A DNA stretch of 64,000 nucleotides from Rhynchopus sp. YZ270_cl-10 (taxonomy: Eukaryota; Euglenozoa; Diplonemea; Diplonemida; Diplonemidae). The stretch covers positions 110,297-174,296 of the forward strand of contig CAXIVB010000021.1 in assembly GCA_964035575.1 (NCBI GenBank). The letters run 5' to 3'. Made by a program: the position numbers and the translations under genes. Of the stretch, positions 49,067 through 61,808 are shown one piece after another. The notes under the pieces were generated by a model, which made no database searches, was not told the origin of the DNA, and worked only from the letters and a program-made list of their open reading frames with translations. Numbering within the stretch: position 1 is the stretch's first letter; every line of letters begins with the position of its first letter.

Positions 49067-49185
49067 AAAAAAGGCCAGTCTCTTTCGAGACTGGCCATGT
49101 TTTGACAAAGTTGTGTGAGAAGATATAATCTTCATGCTTCCATACCAATGAAGTACAGAAACTGTAGCTTTAGAAATCGTTGGTT
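49067..49185 (-). ncRNA. SL RNA: Spliced-leader RNA SL-5 (unit 2 only)
   Basis: A fifth SL gene with exon 49146-49185, lying in the 435 bp that unit 1 lacks. Its upstream flank (TCCTGGGAAGCATGCC and onward) is the one that follows SL-4 in unit 1. Confidence 0.94.
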
Positions 49186-49732
49186 GCCTTTTTTCTCTAC
49201 AACGTTCTGAGTACAGACGTGTCCTGGGAAGCATGCCAGTAGTGTAAAAAATATGATGGTTTTTTTGTACCTAACATCTTGTACACTGAGAAGGTTCTGC
49301 ACAAGTGGAAGCCTATATAAGGATATTCATAAGAGTCAAAAGGGGCTTCTGAAGGGGTATATGGGTAGTATGAGCTCATATGAATCCATTAAAAGCGTCT
49401 ATGGCATGATCTAAGCATCACATAATTTCTGAAATCAATACCAACCACAATTTATGGCTATTTTTCCAGCAATAGCCGTATCATGGCTTATAACCATACC
49501 TAAGGATGTCCAATATGCTGGAAAAGTTAATAATCTTGGGTATATAGGGTTTTTGGGCACATTTGAGTCAATTGCGGGGTCTTACGATTTAATCTGAGCA
49601 TCACACATATCCTAATCACCTATATAATCGAAAAACACATACAAAATGACCTACATAGCCGTAAAATGACCCAAATGTGCATATTCGGGTTGAAATTTCA
49701 TTTTTTCGGAAAGTTTTTTTTTCTCAACAATT

Positions 49733-50476
49733 CAGGGCGTTCGCCCCGGGGCGAAAAATATTTTTTTTCGTTAAAAAAATCTTTTCCTGAAAAAATGACA
49801 TTTTATTTCGCCCCAGGGCTTCGCCCCACCGGGGCGAAACCCTGTATAAATAAATAAATAAAAAAAAAAAAAGGGAGGAAAAAAAAAAAAAAGAGAGAGA
49901 GATTTCTCCCCACCACCCTGTCGACCCCCCCGGAGGGGGGGTCACAGAGGGGGTGTCCACTGTACTCAAAATCATCCGCAAACCCGCCTGCCGTGAGAGG
50001 AAGTTTCCCCAGCACTCCCGCTCGCTCCTCAATCCTGCAGTCAGCTGAAGGTGTCCCGTACCCCCTGTTATAGAAGGTGTCACTACTCGTGTCAACTCTA
50101 TCTTCAACCTTGGTGGAGGCAGAGAGACGGGTTAGTTTATTGAAAATAATCAAAATAAGGATGAAGTCTCATATGACGGATGCTTCTCTCTTGTACATCT
50201 GTTCGATTAAACAGCACAAAGAGAACCCTCAGTGAGGGGGGATTGATGAAATTCTCCATCGTTTTGCTGGTTTTAGTCCTGGGGAAGGGATCACGCGCAA
50301 ATCGCAATTTTTTTTGATCACTCAGCACCAGGGATTCACCCCCCACGAACTAGCTTCTCTCCGGCGGAAAAATTTTTTTTTGACCTATTTTAAGCACTAG
50401 TAAAAAAGCAAAAATTTCGGGTTTTTTGGCATTTCGCCACGATCAGGAAAAAACGATGGCGATAGCGAACGCCCTG
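49733..50476. mobile_element. Non-autonomous hAT-like DNA transposon (unit 2)
   Basis: Copy of 22914-23657 with the same ends and the same CAACAATT duplication, so it was inserted before the units were amplified. Confidence 0.85.
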
Positions 50477-50518
50477 CAACAATTACATGGGTGAGTTCCG
50501 AGTACATTATGGGGTCGT

Positions 50519-53500
50519 AAGTTTTTATTCAAGCATCACACATTATGTAGAATAATTTATGCCATACAATGTTACCAAAAAAAGTCGATTTTTGGTCACT
50601 TTTTCAAAAATATGAAAATTCGATTTTTGGGTACTAGATAGGTCTTTCCGGTGCAAAAACGACCGTTAAATGGATTCTCCGGGGTCCTAAGGCCCCAAAA
50701 ATCACTTTTGGACACACGGGCAATATCCCAGTATACCCTAGGAAATTGGTGGGAACCCAAAAATTGGCCTCAAAATCCGACCAAAACCAAGGTTTCTGTA
50801 GAGGTACATGTTGAACCTCATGTGTGTTCTGGAGACCCATTTTGTTTTTAAAAGTGAATCTAAATAGCCAAAAATTTAAAACTCTTGTAGCGCATTCGGA
50901 ATAGAGGGGGTATTCGCGAAAACCTGTGCGAAACATTTATCAATTCAGGTCTGACCCACATGGTCATGACCCCATATTTTGGGTGCGGAAAACACCCTAT
51001 CTGTTGACCTACCGGCTTGTATGCCTGTATACCTGGTTGGGTCAACTTTTTGAAAATTTCCTGGGCCATATACCCTATTTGGGCCCCCTGAATCCATTGC
51101 GACATCGTTTTTTCACATTCGAGTGAAAACTAATATATAGGATAACCCATGGGTATGGGTACCTCGCTCAATACCCCTAAAATCAGTGCTTTTGAAAATG
51201 ACCCTATGGAAAAATGTATCCAAAATATTGAAACATGTTCTCCTGGCATCTGCAACACGATATTTTGGGCCCCCTGGGCCCCGGGGGCCCTACGGGCCCC
51301 CATATTCGCGAAAAGTTGGGCATCCCAGCTAGTGGGTCGGTACTGGGTATACAAACATCCCCCCAAAAAGTGAGATTTTGACCCCCCAAAAATGGCCATT
51401 TTTTTACTCCCCGGGACCTTCTCAGGTGTGTATTCGGACCCTCTCGTGGTCTTAAACCGGATTTTTGGGGCCCCCACACCCTGGAATACCCCCCATAGTG
51501 TCGTTTTTTCACCCGCAGGGCCGATTTTTTAGAAAAAATTTGGTTTTTAAGGAACAACATTTACCCTGCGACACCTTGAAAAACAGGTGATTTTTGCCTT
51601 TTTCAGTTGTGTGTGTGCAGTGCCGAATTCCCCAGGCTTGGTGAAAGTTGTGCCTCCAATACCCCTATGTGGGTTGGAAAAATCAAATAAAGATAAAATT
51701 TTGAGGCAGCCTGGGGGTGTGCTATGGTAAACAATTTGTGTGTGTAAAAATACCCCTAAAAAACACCCTAAAAATGGCTGTTTTTCGCCTATTTTTGGGG
51801 GTCGCCTGAGCTATTTTTTTTATTGTTTTGGCTTTTCCTGGGACCTGAAAATAGGGTCCTGGGCCCAATATGTCCCAATGAGGCCATTGGAATATCGATT
51901 TTTTCCAGATATGGGCCTCCTAGACCGAAATTTTTGATTTTGGTGTTGCAAAAATTTTCGAAAATCCTGAAAAGTGCCCAAAAACACGTAAAAACACGTG
52001 TATAGGCACACCCTATCGGCCCCCAGCATTGCCCAGGATTGTTGCAAATTTTCCCTGCATGGGGGCCCTCCGGGCCCCCTGGACCCATTGCGACCCGATT
52101 GGTTCACATTCCTGGAAAATTTGGTCCCTAAGACACATACGTGGTTAACATACCCCTGAAAAACACCCTATTTTTGACCCTAAAAAACACCCTATTTTTG
52201 ACCCTGAAAACATGATTTTAGCAAATAGGGCAACTAGTTTGGTGATCCAGCGACCGACTCATGGGCCCAGTATGTCCAACAGGGCCATATGTTTGGTAAA
52301 TTTTACCGGGGGCAAGGGGATGTACAAAAAAAAAGTGGATTTTTTACCTTAAAAAAATGGCCAAAAATAGGCCAAAAATGGCCATTTTTCGGCCATGTGA
52401 CCCCCACAGCAACCCTATATAGACCCCCAAAAACCTAATATTTTTTTCCCAGCGATGTGTCCTGGGGGCCCTTCGGGCCCCCAGGACACATCGCAACCCC
52501 GTTTTTTCAAAAAGTTGGCCCTACGGGCCAACTTTTTGAGGTGGCCTGTAGGGTGACCCCTTCAAAAAGCTGGAACCCGGATTTTGGGGTCAGGGGTCCC
52601 TTTATGCACTTTTATGTATAAAAAAATGTCTGGGGCGAGAAAATGCAAATTTTTGCCTGCAAACACACTGCATACTACGACAGGACCATATTCCATCTTA
52701 TCAGGAAAAATTTCGGAGGTGTTAGTCATAAAAACAATTTAAAATTTTTTGAAAAAACATGAGATCTGGATAAAAGTTTTGACTGTACCTGTGGAAGGTG
52801 GGATTTTGCCTGTGTTTTGACTTTTTTTTTCAGTAAATAAACTTCTACTCATCTCCGGAGGCCGTCCGAGGTCGCAATTAACTCATTTTGACACTTTAGG
52901 GCCATATACCGCCCGTTTTTTCAAAAAGTTGAAAATTTTGGCCCCCAGGATTGGGTACAGCGTGTACTGAACCCTGATTTTCGAAAAATCTCAACTTTTG
53001 AAATTCGTCACTTATGGCAGCATGTATCTGACACCCAATTTTGACTTTTCCCGTGAATCCATTCTGGTGCATATACACTATCTGGCACCCCTGAGTCCAT
53101 TGCGGGGTCGTTTTTTCAAAAAGTCGACCGGACTAATACCTAATATGACCCTGGGTATAGCGTACCGTCTCAGAAACACCCCAAAATCAGTGTTTTTGAA
53201 GGGTTCTCACAGCTAAAATCGATGAAAAAATGTCAAAATCACTTTCCCGTGACCCAATAGCGTGAAATATGGCCCATGTGGGCCCCCAGGACCTATAACA
53301 CCCCCAATCGGTCGATTCCATGCATATTTCACACCCCCAGATATATGTGCCCATGGGGTGCCAGACCCCAAAATCATGATTTTTTCATGATTTTTGGCCC
53401 GATGCACTGACCTGCAGGGCCATACCGTCTACCGGGGCAACCACATTTTTGAAAATTCGGCCTTGCATAGGGCCCAGTATGTCCCACAGGGTATGTTGCC

Positions 53501-53604
53501 CCAGATTCAGGTCCCCGCACAAGCCAAACCAATATTTTAAAATCGATTTTTTTGAAAAAAATATTTTTCAAAAAAAATCGTGATTTTTGGGATTTTGGTG
53601 ATTT
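50519..53604. repeat. Degenerate satellite-like region (unit 2)
   Basis: Copy of 23700-26785. Confidence 0.75.
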
Positions 53605-55593
53605 TTACAGTTTTGCACACCCTGAAAATCGATTTTTTCGGCTCCGCCGGTGAAATATCGACATAATTTAGGTATGTTATGTGCATAATATACCCATTAG
53701 AGCCCATTCAAGTCACATTCCGACCATTTTTCGTGAAAAAATGCAACTTTTTGTCACCGTGACCCCGAAAAATGACGATTTTTTGGTCGATTTTTTCGGC
53801 CAAAAATTTCGTACCACAGGGCCATACCATATACTGGGATTATCAACTTTTTGAAAATACGGCCTGGTATTCGGGTGTATATGTCCCATGGGGCCCATAG
53901 TAACCTTACTGGGTCATGCCGAAAGCCAATCTTAATAGTAAAATTCGATTTTCTGTGAAAAATATTTTGACCAAAAAATCGTCATTTTTCCGATTTTCGT
54001 CATTTTTACAGTTTTGCACACCCTGAAAATCGATTTTTTCGGCTCCGCCGGTGAAATATCGACATAATTTAGGTATGTTATGTGCATAATATACCCATTA
54101 GAGCCCATTCAAGTCACATTCCGACCATTTTTCGTGAAAAAATGCAACTTTTTGTCACCGTGACCCCGAAAAATGACGATTTTTTGGTCGATTTTTTCGG
54201 CCAAAAATTTCGTACCACAGGGCCATACCATATACTGGGATTATCAACTTTTTGAAAATACGGCCTGGTATTCGGGTGTATATGTCCCATGGGGCCCATA
54301 GTAACCTTACTGGGTCATGCCGAAAGCCAATCTTAATAGTAAAATTCGATTTTCTGTGAAAAATATTTTGACCAAAAAATCGTCATTTTTCCGATTTTCG
54401 TCATTTTTACAGTTTTGCACACCCTGAAAATCGATTTTTTCGGCTCCGCCGGTGAAATATCGACATAATTTAGGTATGTTATGTGCATAATATACCCATT
54501 AGAGCCCATTCAAGTCACATTCCGACCATTTTTCGTGAAAAAATGCAACTTTTTGTCACCGTGACCCCGAAAAATGACGATTTTTTGGTCGATTTTTTCG
54601 GCCAAAAATTTCGTACCACAGGGCCATACCATATACTGGGATTATCAACTTTTTGAAAATACGGCCTGGTATTCGGGTGTATATGTCCCATGGGGCCCAT
54701 AGTAACCTTACTGGGTCATGCCGAAAGCCAATCTTAATAGTAAAATTCGATTTTCTGTGAAAAATATTTTGACCAAAAAATCGTCATTTTTCCGATTTTC
54801 GTCATTTTTACAGTTTTGCACACCCTGAAAATCGATTTTTTCGGCTCCGCCGGTGAAATATCGACATAATTTAGGTATGTTATGTGCATAATATACCCAT
54901 TAGAGCCCATTCAAGTCACATTCCGACCATTTTTCGTGAAAAAATGCAACTTTTTGTCACCGTGACCCCGAAAAATGACGATTTTTTGGTCGATTTTTTC
55001 GGCCAAAAATTTCGTACCACAGGGCCATACCATATACTGGGATTATCAACTTTTTGAAAATACGGCCTGGTATTCGGGTGTATATGTCCCATGGGGCCCA
55101 TAGTAACCTTACTGGGTCATGCCGAAAGCCAATCTTAATAGTAAAATTCGATTTTCTGTGAAAAATATTTTGACCAAAAAATCGTCATTTTTCCGATTTT
55201 CGTCATTTTTACAGTTTTGCACACCCTGAAAATCGATTTTTTCGGCTCCGCCGGTGAAATATCGACATAATTTAGGTATGTTATGTGCATAATATACCCA
55301 TTAGAGCCCATTAAAGTCACATTCCGACCATTTTTCGTGAAAAAATGCAACTTTTTGTCACCGTGACCCCGAAAAATGACGATTTTTTGGTCGATTTTTT
55401 CGGCCAAAAATTTCGTACCACAGGGCCATACCATATACTGGGATTATCAACTTTTTGAAAATACGGCCTGGTATTCGGGTGTATATGTCCCATGGGGCCC
55501 ATAGTAACCTTACTGGGTCATGCCCAAAGCCAATCTTAATAGTAAAATTCGATTTTCTGTGAAAAATATTTTCACCAAAAAATCGACTTTTTT
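53605..55593. repeat. 401-bp satellite, about 5 monomers (unit 3)
   Basis: Same number of monomers and same CCATTAAAGTCAC variant in the last one as unit 2. Confidence 0.97.
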
Positions 55594-55602
55594 CAAAATA
55601 TT

Positions 55603-57103
55603 TCTCAGTTAGACAGTGTGTGATGCTCGGATCTGAGCGTACGACCCCGCAATTGACTCAGATGTGCTCAAATACCCCATATACCCAAGAAAATTGCATT
55701 TTCGAGTGAAAAGAAGGTTCGTACAGAGGTCATATGCCTGTGTACAGGTATATTTGCCTGTAACCCCTATGTTTGAGCACCGGCTAAGTTGTAGAGAGGG
55801 CCTGATACTCGGAATTGACCGTGCGACCCCGCAATTGACTCAGATTGGCCCAAAAACCCTATATACCCAAGATTTCTTCATTTTCGTGCAAATTTGAGGT
55901 ATTTAGATATGGTTGTTTGCATGTTACACCAAAATACAGGTGTTTGTTGCACCTGTAAAATTTGAGACATTGTGTGATGCTCTAATCTGATCGTACGACC
56001 CCGCAATTGACTCAAAAATGTCCAAAAACCCCACATTCCCAAGATTTTTGCATTTTCGAGCATATATGAGCCATTTAGATATGATTATTAGCCATTTTAC
56101 CCAATATACAGGTGTTTGTTGCATAGCTAAAATTCTAGACATTGTCTGATGCTCGGATCTGACCGTACGACCCCGCAATTGACTCAGATGTGCCCAAAAA
56201 CCCTATATACCCAAGATTTCTTCATTTTCATGCGTATTTGAGACATTCAGATATGGTTATATGCATTTTACACCAAAATACATGTGATTGTTGCTTTTTT
56301 GAAATTCTAGACATTGTGTGATACTCGGATCTGATCGTGCGACCCCGCAATGAACTCAAATGTGCCCAAAAACCCCATATTCCCAAGATTATTGCATTTT
56401 AGAGCATTTTTAAGCTACTTACATGTGGTTATTAGCCATTTTACCCAAAATAGACATGTTTATTGCATAGTTGAAATTCTAGGTATTGTGTGATGCTCGG
56501 ATCTGATCGTGCGACCCCGCAATTGACTCAGATGTGCCCAAAAAACCCATATTCCCAAGATTTTTGCATTTTCGTGCAAATTTAAGGTATTCAGATATGG
56601 TTATATGCATGTTACACCAAAATACAGGTGTTTGTTGCACCTGTAAAATTCTAGACATTATGTGATGCTCAGATCTGATCGTACGACCCCGCAATGAACT
56701 CAGATGTGCCCAAAAACCCCATATTCCCAAGATTTTTGCGTTTTAGAGCACATTCTAATTGCTTAGATAGGGTATAAAGGCATTTTGCCCATATTTTTGC
56801 GACATTTTACCGATTAGGATACTTCTGATGCTCCAATCAAATCGTCCGACCCCGCAATGGATTCAGAATGGCCCAAAAACCCTATATTCCCAAGATTTTT
56901 GCACTTTTAAGGGTTTCTGACATCCTTAGATAGGATAAAGAGGCATTTTCAGGTATTTTGATAAACGGACATTTTGTCTATTAGGATATGTGTGATGCTC
57001 AGATTGATTCATCTGACCTCATAATGGATTCAGGAGCCCCTAAATATGCCATTTTCCCAAAAATTTCTCACTTTTGACAATTTTGAAGATTCTCAGAAAG
57101 AGT
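55603..57103. repeat. About 172-bp diverged repeat (unit 3)
   Basis: Copy of 2400-3900. Confidence 0.9.
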
Positions 57104-57303
57104 GAGGAGACAAAAAAATGAGAAAAATCTGAAAAAGTCAAAATATATTATCTGTCTCAGGTGTTGAACCCGGGACCGAAAGAATATCGGACCACGGTAC
57201 AACACACTAGGATTTTCTGACGCAAGTATTTTTTTAGTTTTTTATGGATGCGCACAGCTAAGAACCGGTCTGACAATTTAGATCTATTTTTCGGTGTATT
57301 TAT

Positions 57304-57393
57304 CCAGTTGGTCACCCGCGCCAGTACTATCCAGGCTTGGAGGTGTCTAACTTCTCAGGTAAAAACGGACTGGTAATAAGTCTTCCCAGCTTT
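57304..57393 (-). pseudogene. Truncated 5S fragment (unit 3)
   Basis: Copy of 4101-4190. Confidence 0.7.
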
Positions 57394-57412
57394 TCTATCC
57401 AGACCTATTATT

Positions 57413-57531
57413 GGATTCGGCCATACTCTGGTGAATACACCTCATCCCGCCTGATTTGAGAAGTTAAGCACCAGCAGGCCTGGATAGTACTGGCGTGGGT
57501 GACCAGCTGGGAAGTCCGGGTGCTTGAATCC
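57413..57531 (+). rRNA. 5S rRNA: 5S ribosomal RNA (copy 1, unit 3)
   Basis: Copy of 4210-4328. Confidence 0.97.
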
Positions 57532-57578
57532 TTTTTCCTTTTCTTCTGTTGTATTAGGTGTGCACATTTGAGGATGTC

Positions 57579-57618
57579 CAGACCCTGACCCACCTCCAAC
57601 AAGACGACCCTGTCTTGT
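57579..57618 (+). promoter_or_regulatory. Pol III-type upstream element (RNA A1, unit 3)
   Basis: Copy of 4376-4415. Confidence 0.75.
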
Positions 57619-57641
57619 ATTCCGATGTTTGCTGCATGTTT

Positions 57642-57978
57642 GGGTGCTAAGTTAGTGTGCTACTTCGAAACCAAACAACTCGTTCAGCAACAACAAAAAC
57701 TTGAAAAAGACATTTTTTCCAAGGAAAATTCTTTTACAATTTTGTGTGAAGACCGGTCATGTTGCGGGCCCGATGTGGCCTGCGACGGACTACTCTCATA
57801 TGATAGTAAATCCCGTACAATCTGTACAGAATATTACCATGACGATATTATTCTTACATTCGTGTAAACTAATCTTCCGATTGCGTTCTATTTCACACTT
57901 CAAATATTAGAACTGGATGTGGGATTGCCAGTTTACTGGTGGTCCCGATCCAGCACACAACGCAAGCACCCAATTTTT
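57642..57978 (+). ncRNA. Unidentified structured RNA A1 (unit 3)
   Basis: Copy of 4439-4775. Confidence 0.75.
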
Positions 57979-58079
57979 TTTTGTCCCTGCCCGTCCACAG
58001 GCCATGTGTGCACCAGTGACCGCAAACCCACAAACCCCAAGTTAGGTTGGAAATTCTTGGGGAGCTCTGAAAAAAACCT

Positions 58080-58151
58080 AGGCCGCTGTGGGGATTGAAC
58101 CCACGACCCCATCATTACGGATGATGTGCTCTACCACTGAGCTAAACAGCC
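58080..58151 (-). tRNA. tRNA-Thr-CGT: tRNA-Thr (CGT), unit 3
   Basis: Copy of 4877-4948. Confidence 0.94.
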
Positions 58152-58228
58152 ACATTTTAGGGAGCAAGGTGTGAAAGCTCTGAGAACCAATTTACACAGG
58201 AGAAACAAAACAGGGGAAAAAAAAACTG

Positions 58229-58300
58229 TGGACCCTGAGAGGTTCGAACTCTCGGCCTCCCGTATGCGGAACGGGCGCTCTTCCACTGAGCTAAGAGCCC
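58229..58300 (-). tRNA. tRNA-Ala-CGC: tRNA-Ala (CGC), unit 3
   Basis: Copy of 5026-5097. Confidence 0.95.
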
Positions 58301-58378
58301 CACAATTATGATGCTTCTTTAAAACAACAAGCTTTGGGCCGAAATAGGCTTTTAAGTGATCACACAACGAAGAAAAAG

Positions 58379-58460
58379 TGACGAGGGTGAGGTTTGAACT
58401 CACGCCCCCGAAGAGACTACGACCTGAACGTAGCGCCTTAGACCACTCGGCCACCTCGCC
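58379..58460 (-). tRNA. tRNA-Leu-CAG: tRNA-Leu (CAG), unit 3
   Basis: Copy of 5176-5257. Confidence 0.96.
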
Positions 58461-58581
58461 TTACTAGGCTCCTTCGTTAAAAATTTTTTCACCATCGCGG
58501 AGGTATGAAGGAAATTTTTGATGCGTGCTCTGTACATTTCAAAAGACCCCCTTCAAAGAAAAGAAGATGGAGAGAAAGCAT

Positions 58582-58654
58582 GGCGCTATAGCTCAGTGGT
58601 TAGAGCGCTCGCCCAGTAAGCGAGAGGTCGAGGGTTCGATCCCCTCTAGTGCCT
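58582..58654 (+). tRNA. tRNA-Thr-AGT: tRNA-Thr (AGT), unit 3
   Basis: Copy of 5379-5451. Confidence 0.95.
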
Positions 58655-58738
58655 TGTTTTTTGTTCACTGTCCTATTTCTGGTTCGTTGTTAGGTCACAA
58701 ACAACCTGTTCACATGTTGTCCATCATGACTCAGTATT

Positions 58739-58857
58739 GGATTCGGCCATACTCTGGTGAATACACCTCATCCCGCCTGATTTGAGAAGTTAAGCACCAG
58801 CAGGCCTGGATAGTACTGGCGTGGGTGACCAGCTGGGAAGTCCGGGTGCTTGAATCC
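58739..58857 (+). rRNA. 5S rRNA: 5S ribosomal RNA (copy 2, unit 3)
   Basis: Copy of 5536-5654. Confidence 0.97.
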
Positions 58858-58902
58858 TTTTTACTTTTTTTTACTGAAGCAGAAAGTTGTTCTGGATTGC
58901 TC

Positions 58903-59513
58903 ACACAGGATCAAAAACGCGAAAACGTTGGGAATATGTGTTATTTGGGTGCTCCCGAACCCATTATGAGGTCGGACGATTTGATTGGAGCATCAGAAGT
59001 GCCCTAATTGAGGTGGCCAAAATGACCGTTTTTACCTGCTATTCCGCAACAGCCCAACTGGTCAAAAATGCGAAAACGTTGGGAAAACGGGTTATTTGGA
59101 TGCTCCTGAAGCCATCATGAGGTCGGAACCGCAAATTGGAGCATCACACATGTCCTAATCACTTACTCCCAGTGAAACACGGTACACATGGAATTTTCCG
59201 ATTTTCCACCGGATACTCCGCAATAGCAAGATCGTCCAAAATGTGAAAACGTTGGGATAATGGGTCATTCGGATGCTCCTGAATTCATTATGAGGTTGTA
59301 ACCGCAAATTAGAGCATCAGAAGTGCCCTAATCGAGTTCGCGAAAATGACCCAGCAAAATGTCATTTTCACCTCTATTCTGCAATAGCCAGATCGTCAAA
59401 AATGGGAAACTAACGGGAAAATGGGATGTTTGGATGCTCCTGAATCCATTATGAAGTCGTAACCGCAAATTGGAGCATCACACATCCCTAATCAGCCCTA
59501 ATCACTTACTCCC
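58903..59513. repeat. Dispersed repeat block (unit 3)
   Basis: Copy of 5700-6310. Confidence 0.85.
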
Positions 59514-59587
59514 AGTGAAAATTTATTTGGGCTATTTGAGATGTATGGAATGTACAGGGTTCCCCCTACACAGCAAAAAGACAATAA

Positions 59588-59669
59588 CGCGGACGGCAGG
59601 ATTTGAACCTGCGCGGGCAGAGCCCAATGCATTTCGAGTGCACCTCCGTAACCACTTGGATACGTCCGC
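59588..59669 (-). tRNA. tRNA-Ser-CGA: tRNA-Ser (CGA), unit 3
   Basis: Copy of 6385-6466. Confidence 0.96.
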
Positions 59670-59749
59670 TACTGTTCCTTTGCAACTTCTGGAGGAGTCA
59701 TGAAACGAGCAGGAGGAATGAACATGATTCACTGAACAAAAAAAGGCTT

Positions 59750-59822
59750 TGCTCCCGGCGGGGTTTGAACCCGCGATCCCAGGCTCATAAGACCTGTGCC
59801 TTAACCACTAGGCCACGAGAGC
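59750..59822 (-). tRNA. tRNA-Ile-TAT: tRNA-Ile (TAT), unit 3
   Basis: Copy of 6547-6619. Confidence 0.95.
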
Positions 59823-59848
59823 GTCGAGCCCTTTTATCCCTTGATAAG

Positions 59849-59919
59849 GCGACCGTGGTCTAGTGGCATGATGGACCCCTCCCAAGGGTTCGACCCGGGT
59901 TCGATTCCCGGCGGTCGCA
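59849..59919 (+). tRNA. tRNA-Gly-CCC: tRNA-Gly (CCC), unit 3
   Basis: Copy of 6646-6716. Confidence 0.95.
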
Positions 59920-59969
59920 TAGCCTTTTTTAAGCTGGGCATGTAGAAAACATCGTTGGAAGTAATTAGA

Positions 59970-60042
59970 AGCAGAGTGGCGCAGTGGTCAGCGCGGTGGG
60001 CTCATAACCCACAGGTCATAGGATCGAAACCTATCTCTGCTA
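59970..60042 (+). tRNA. tRNA-iMet-CAT: Initiator tRNA-Met (CAT), unit 3
   Basis: Copy of 6767-6839. Confidence 0.96.
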
Positions 60043-60143
60043 GAAAACCTTTTTCAGTGAACCCATTTTTTTGACTTGAAAAAAATTTTTTGCACACCAA
60101 AAAAAAGTTGGTCAGACCCTTGCCAACATCTCACTAAGTTTGG

Positions 60144-60216
60144 GCAGCTATCGTCTAGTGGTTAGGACGTCCGCCTTACACGCGGAAGATCGCTGGTTCA
60201 ATCCCAGCTAGTTGTA
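60144..60216 (+). tRNA. tRNA-Val-TAC: tRNA-Val (TAC), unit 3
   Basis: Copy of 6941-7013. Confidence 0.95.
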
Positions 60217-60307
60217 CTTTTCATTTTTGAATTTCCTTCACAATTTTTACAGGTGGTGTTGACTGTGAAGGGACACTTCCTTAAAACAAGAAAAGAATAT
60301 GAAACAA

Positions 60308-60380
60308 GCCCCATTGGCGCAATGGATAGCGCGTTGGACTTCTAATCCAAAGGTTGTGGGTTCGAGTCCCACATGGGGTA
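60308..60380 (+). tRNA. tRNA-Arg-TCT: tRNA-Arg (TCT), unit 3
   Basis: Copy of 7105-7177. Confidence 0.96.
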
Positions 60381-60468
60381 ATTCTTTTCTTTGTTTTTTA
60401 TTTTTCAGATTCGGTGTGATTGAAGACTTTCTCTGGACGCATTCTTTTTAAAAACAGGCTTCATTGTA

Positions 60469-60540
60469 TCCTCGGTAGTATAGAGGTCAGTATTTCCGCC
60501 TGTCACGCGGAAGACCCGGGTTCAATTCCCGGCCGGGGAA
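60469..60540 (+). tRNA. tRNA-Asp-GTC: tRNA-Asp (GTC), unit 3
   Basis: Copy of 7266-7337. Confidence 0.96.
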
Positions 60541-60642
60541 TTCTTTTTATGTGTTGTGTTTTTTTCTGTTTTTCCTTTTGCTCTGTTTTGGTTGTCCTTT
60601 CTCATCATTCTCATTTCATTTCTAATATAAATCTGTTGGCAA

Positions 60643-60724
60643 GGCAGGATGGCCGAGAGGTCTAAGGCGGAGGACTCAAGTTCCTTTCTCTTCGGAGGCG
60701 TGGGTTCAAACCCCACTCCTGTCA
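60643..60724 (+). tRNA. tRNA-Leu-CAA: tRNA-Leu (CAA), unit 3
   Basis: Copy of 7440-7521. Confidence 0.96.
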
Positions 60725-60831
60725 CACTTTTTTCCTTCTATTGTCCAGAATCAATTTTTCAAGGGATCAGTTTTTTTCACAATTTGTTTTTCTGACAAAA
60801 AATCTGTGACACAAAAACTTGAAAAAAAGAG

Positions 60832-60903
60832 GGGCTCAGCAGGGAATCGAACCCTGGACCTCTCGCACCCAAAGCGAGAATCATGCCACTAGACCACTAA
60901 GCC
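60832..60903 (-). tRNA. tRNA-Pro-TGG: tRNA-Pro (TGG), unit 3
   Basis: Copy of 7629-7700. Confidence 0.96.
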
Positions 60904-61024
60904 TTCGTTTTGTACCCATATTCCCATTTTCTTCTGTCCAAAATTTTTTTTATTTTGACACAGTTTTGGGTTTTGGGTGGTGAATGCACACACCATCTCG
61001 TTTCTACGAACCATATAAATGTCA

Positions 61025-61098
61025 GCACCTATGGTCTAGTTGGTTATGACGCCTCGTTAACACCGAGGAGGTCTCCGGTTCAAACCCGGATAGGTGTA
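61025..61098 (+). tRNA. tRNA-Val-AAC: tRNA-Val (AAC), unit 3
   Basis: Copy of 7822-7895. Confidence 0.95.
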
Positions 61099-61742
61099 CA
61101 CTTCTTTTTGTGCGTTTGTTTTTTGGCCTTGTATTGCCCATTTTTTTTGGGGGTGAGAGCACATCCGCAAACACGTGTCATAATGCTAACGTTTGCGGCT
61201 GTGCTACTCTGCCAATTTTTTTGGATTTGGTGAAAAATGGTACCAAAATCAAATCCCGGAGCAATCAGTTTTTGTTGCCGGAAGCACATGCGGAAATGGG
61301 TGGGGATTCCTTAACATTTCCACATGTGCTTCCTTTTCCACATGTGCTTCCTTTTCAGTCCTTTCCATCTCGAACGAACTTTGATCAGCGGAAACATGAA
61401 ACAGACTGACTTACATGTTACATAGCATCTCAGCTCAACTTGATTGCAGGCCAAAAAATAATTTTCGGCCAAAATTTTTTTTTAAGTTTTTGTTGCCAGA
61501 AGCCATATGCTGAAACTTGCACAGCACACAGTGAGCTGTGCGCCCACAACGGAGGGCCTGTTCTGTGCGCCCACAATGGGGGGGTGTTCTGTGCGCCCAT
61601 ATCGGGGTCTGAGCTGTGCGCCCGACATACCAAAAAATTTTCGTCCAAAAAATTGGGATGTAGTAGCACAGCGCACTTTTCCAATGTAGTAGCACAGCGC
61701 ACCTTGAAAATTGTTATTAGAGTTGAGGGGAAAAAAGAGAAG

Positions 61743-61759
61743 TGCCTCCACCTGGGATT

Positions 61760-61808
<49 letters not shown>

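Larger units (their letters stand above)
26786..53604. repeat. Giant small-RNA repeat unit 2 (complete, 26,819 bp)
   Basis: The only complete unit, from the first 401-bp satellite monomer to the start of the next satellite block. By eye it matches unit 1 apart from the satellite copy number, single-base differences in the satellite, and a 435-bp segment around 48,760-49,190 that carries a fifth SL gene. Such near-identity means recent amplification, strong homogenisation, or an assembly repeat. Confidence 0.95.
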
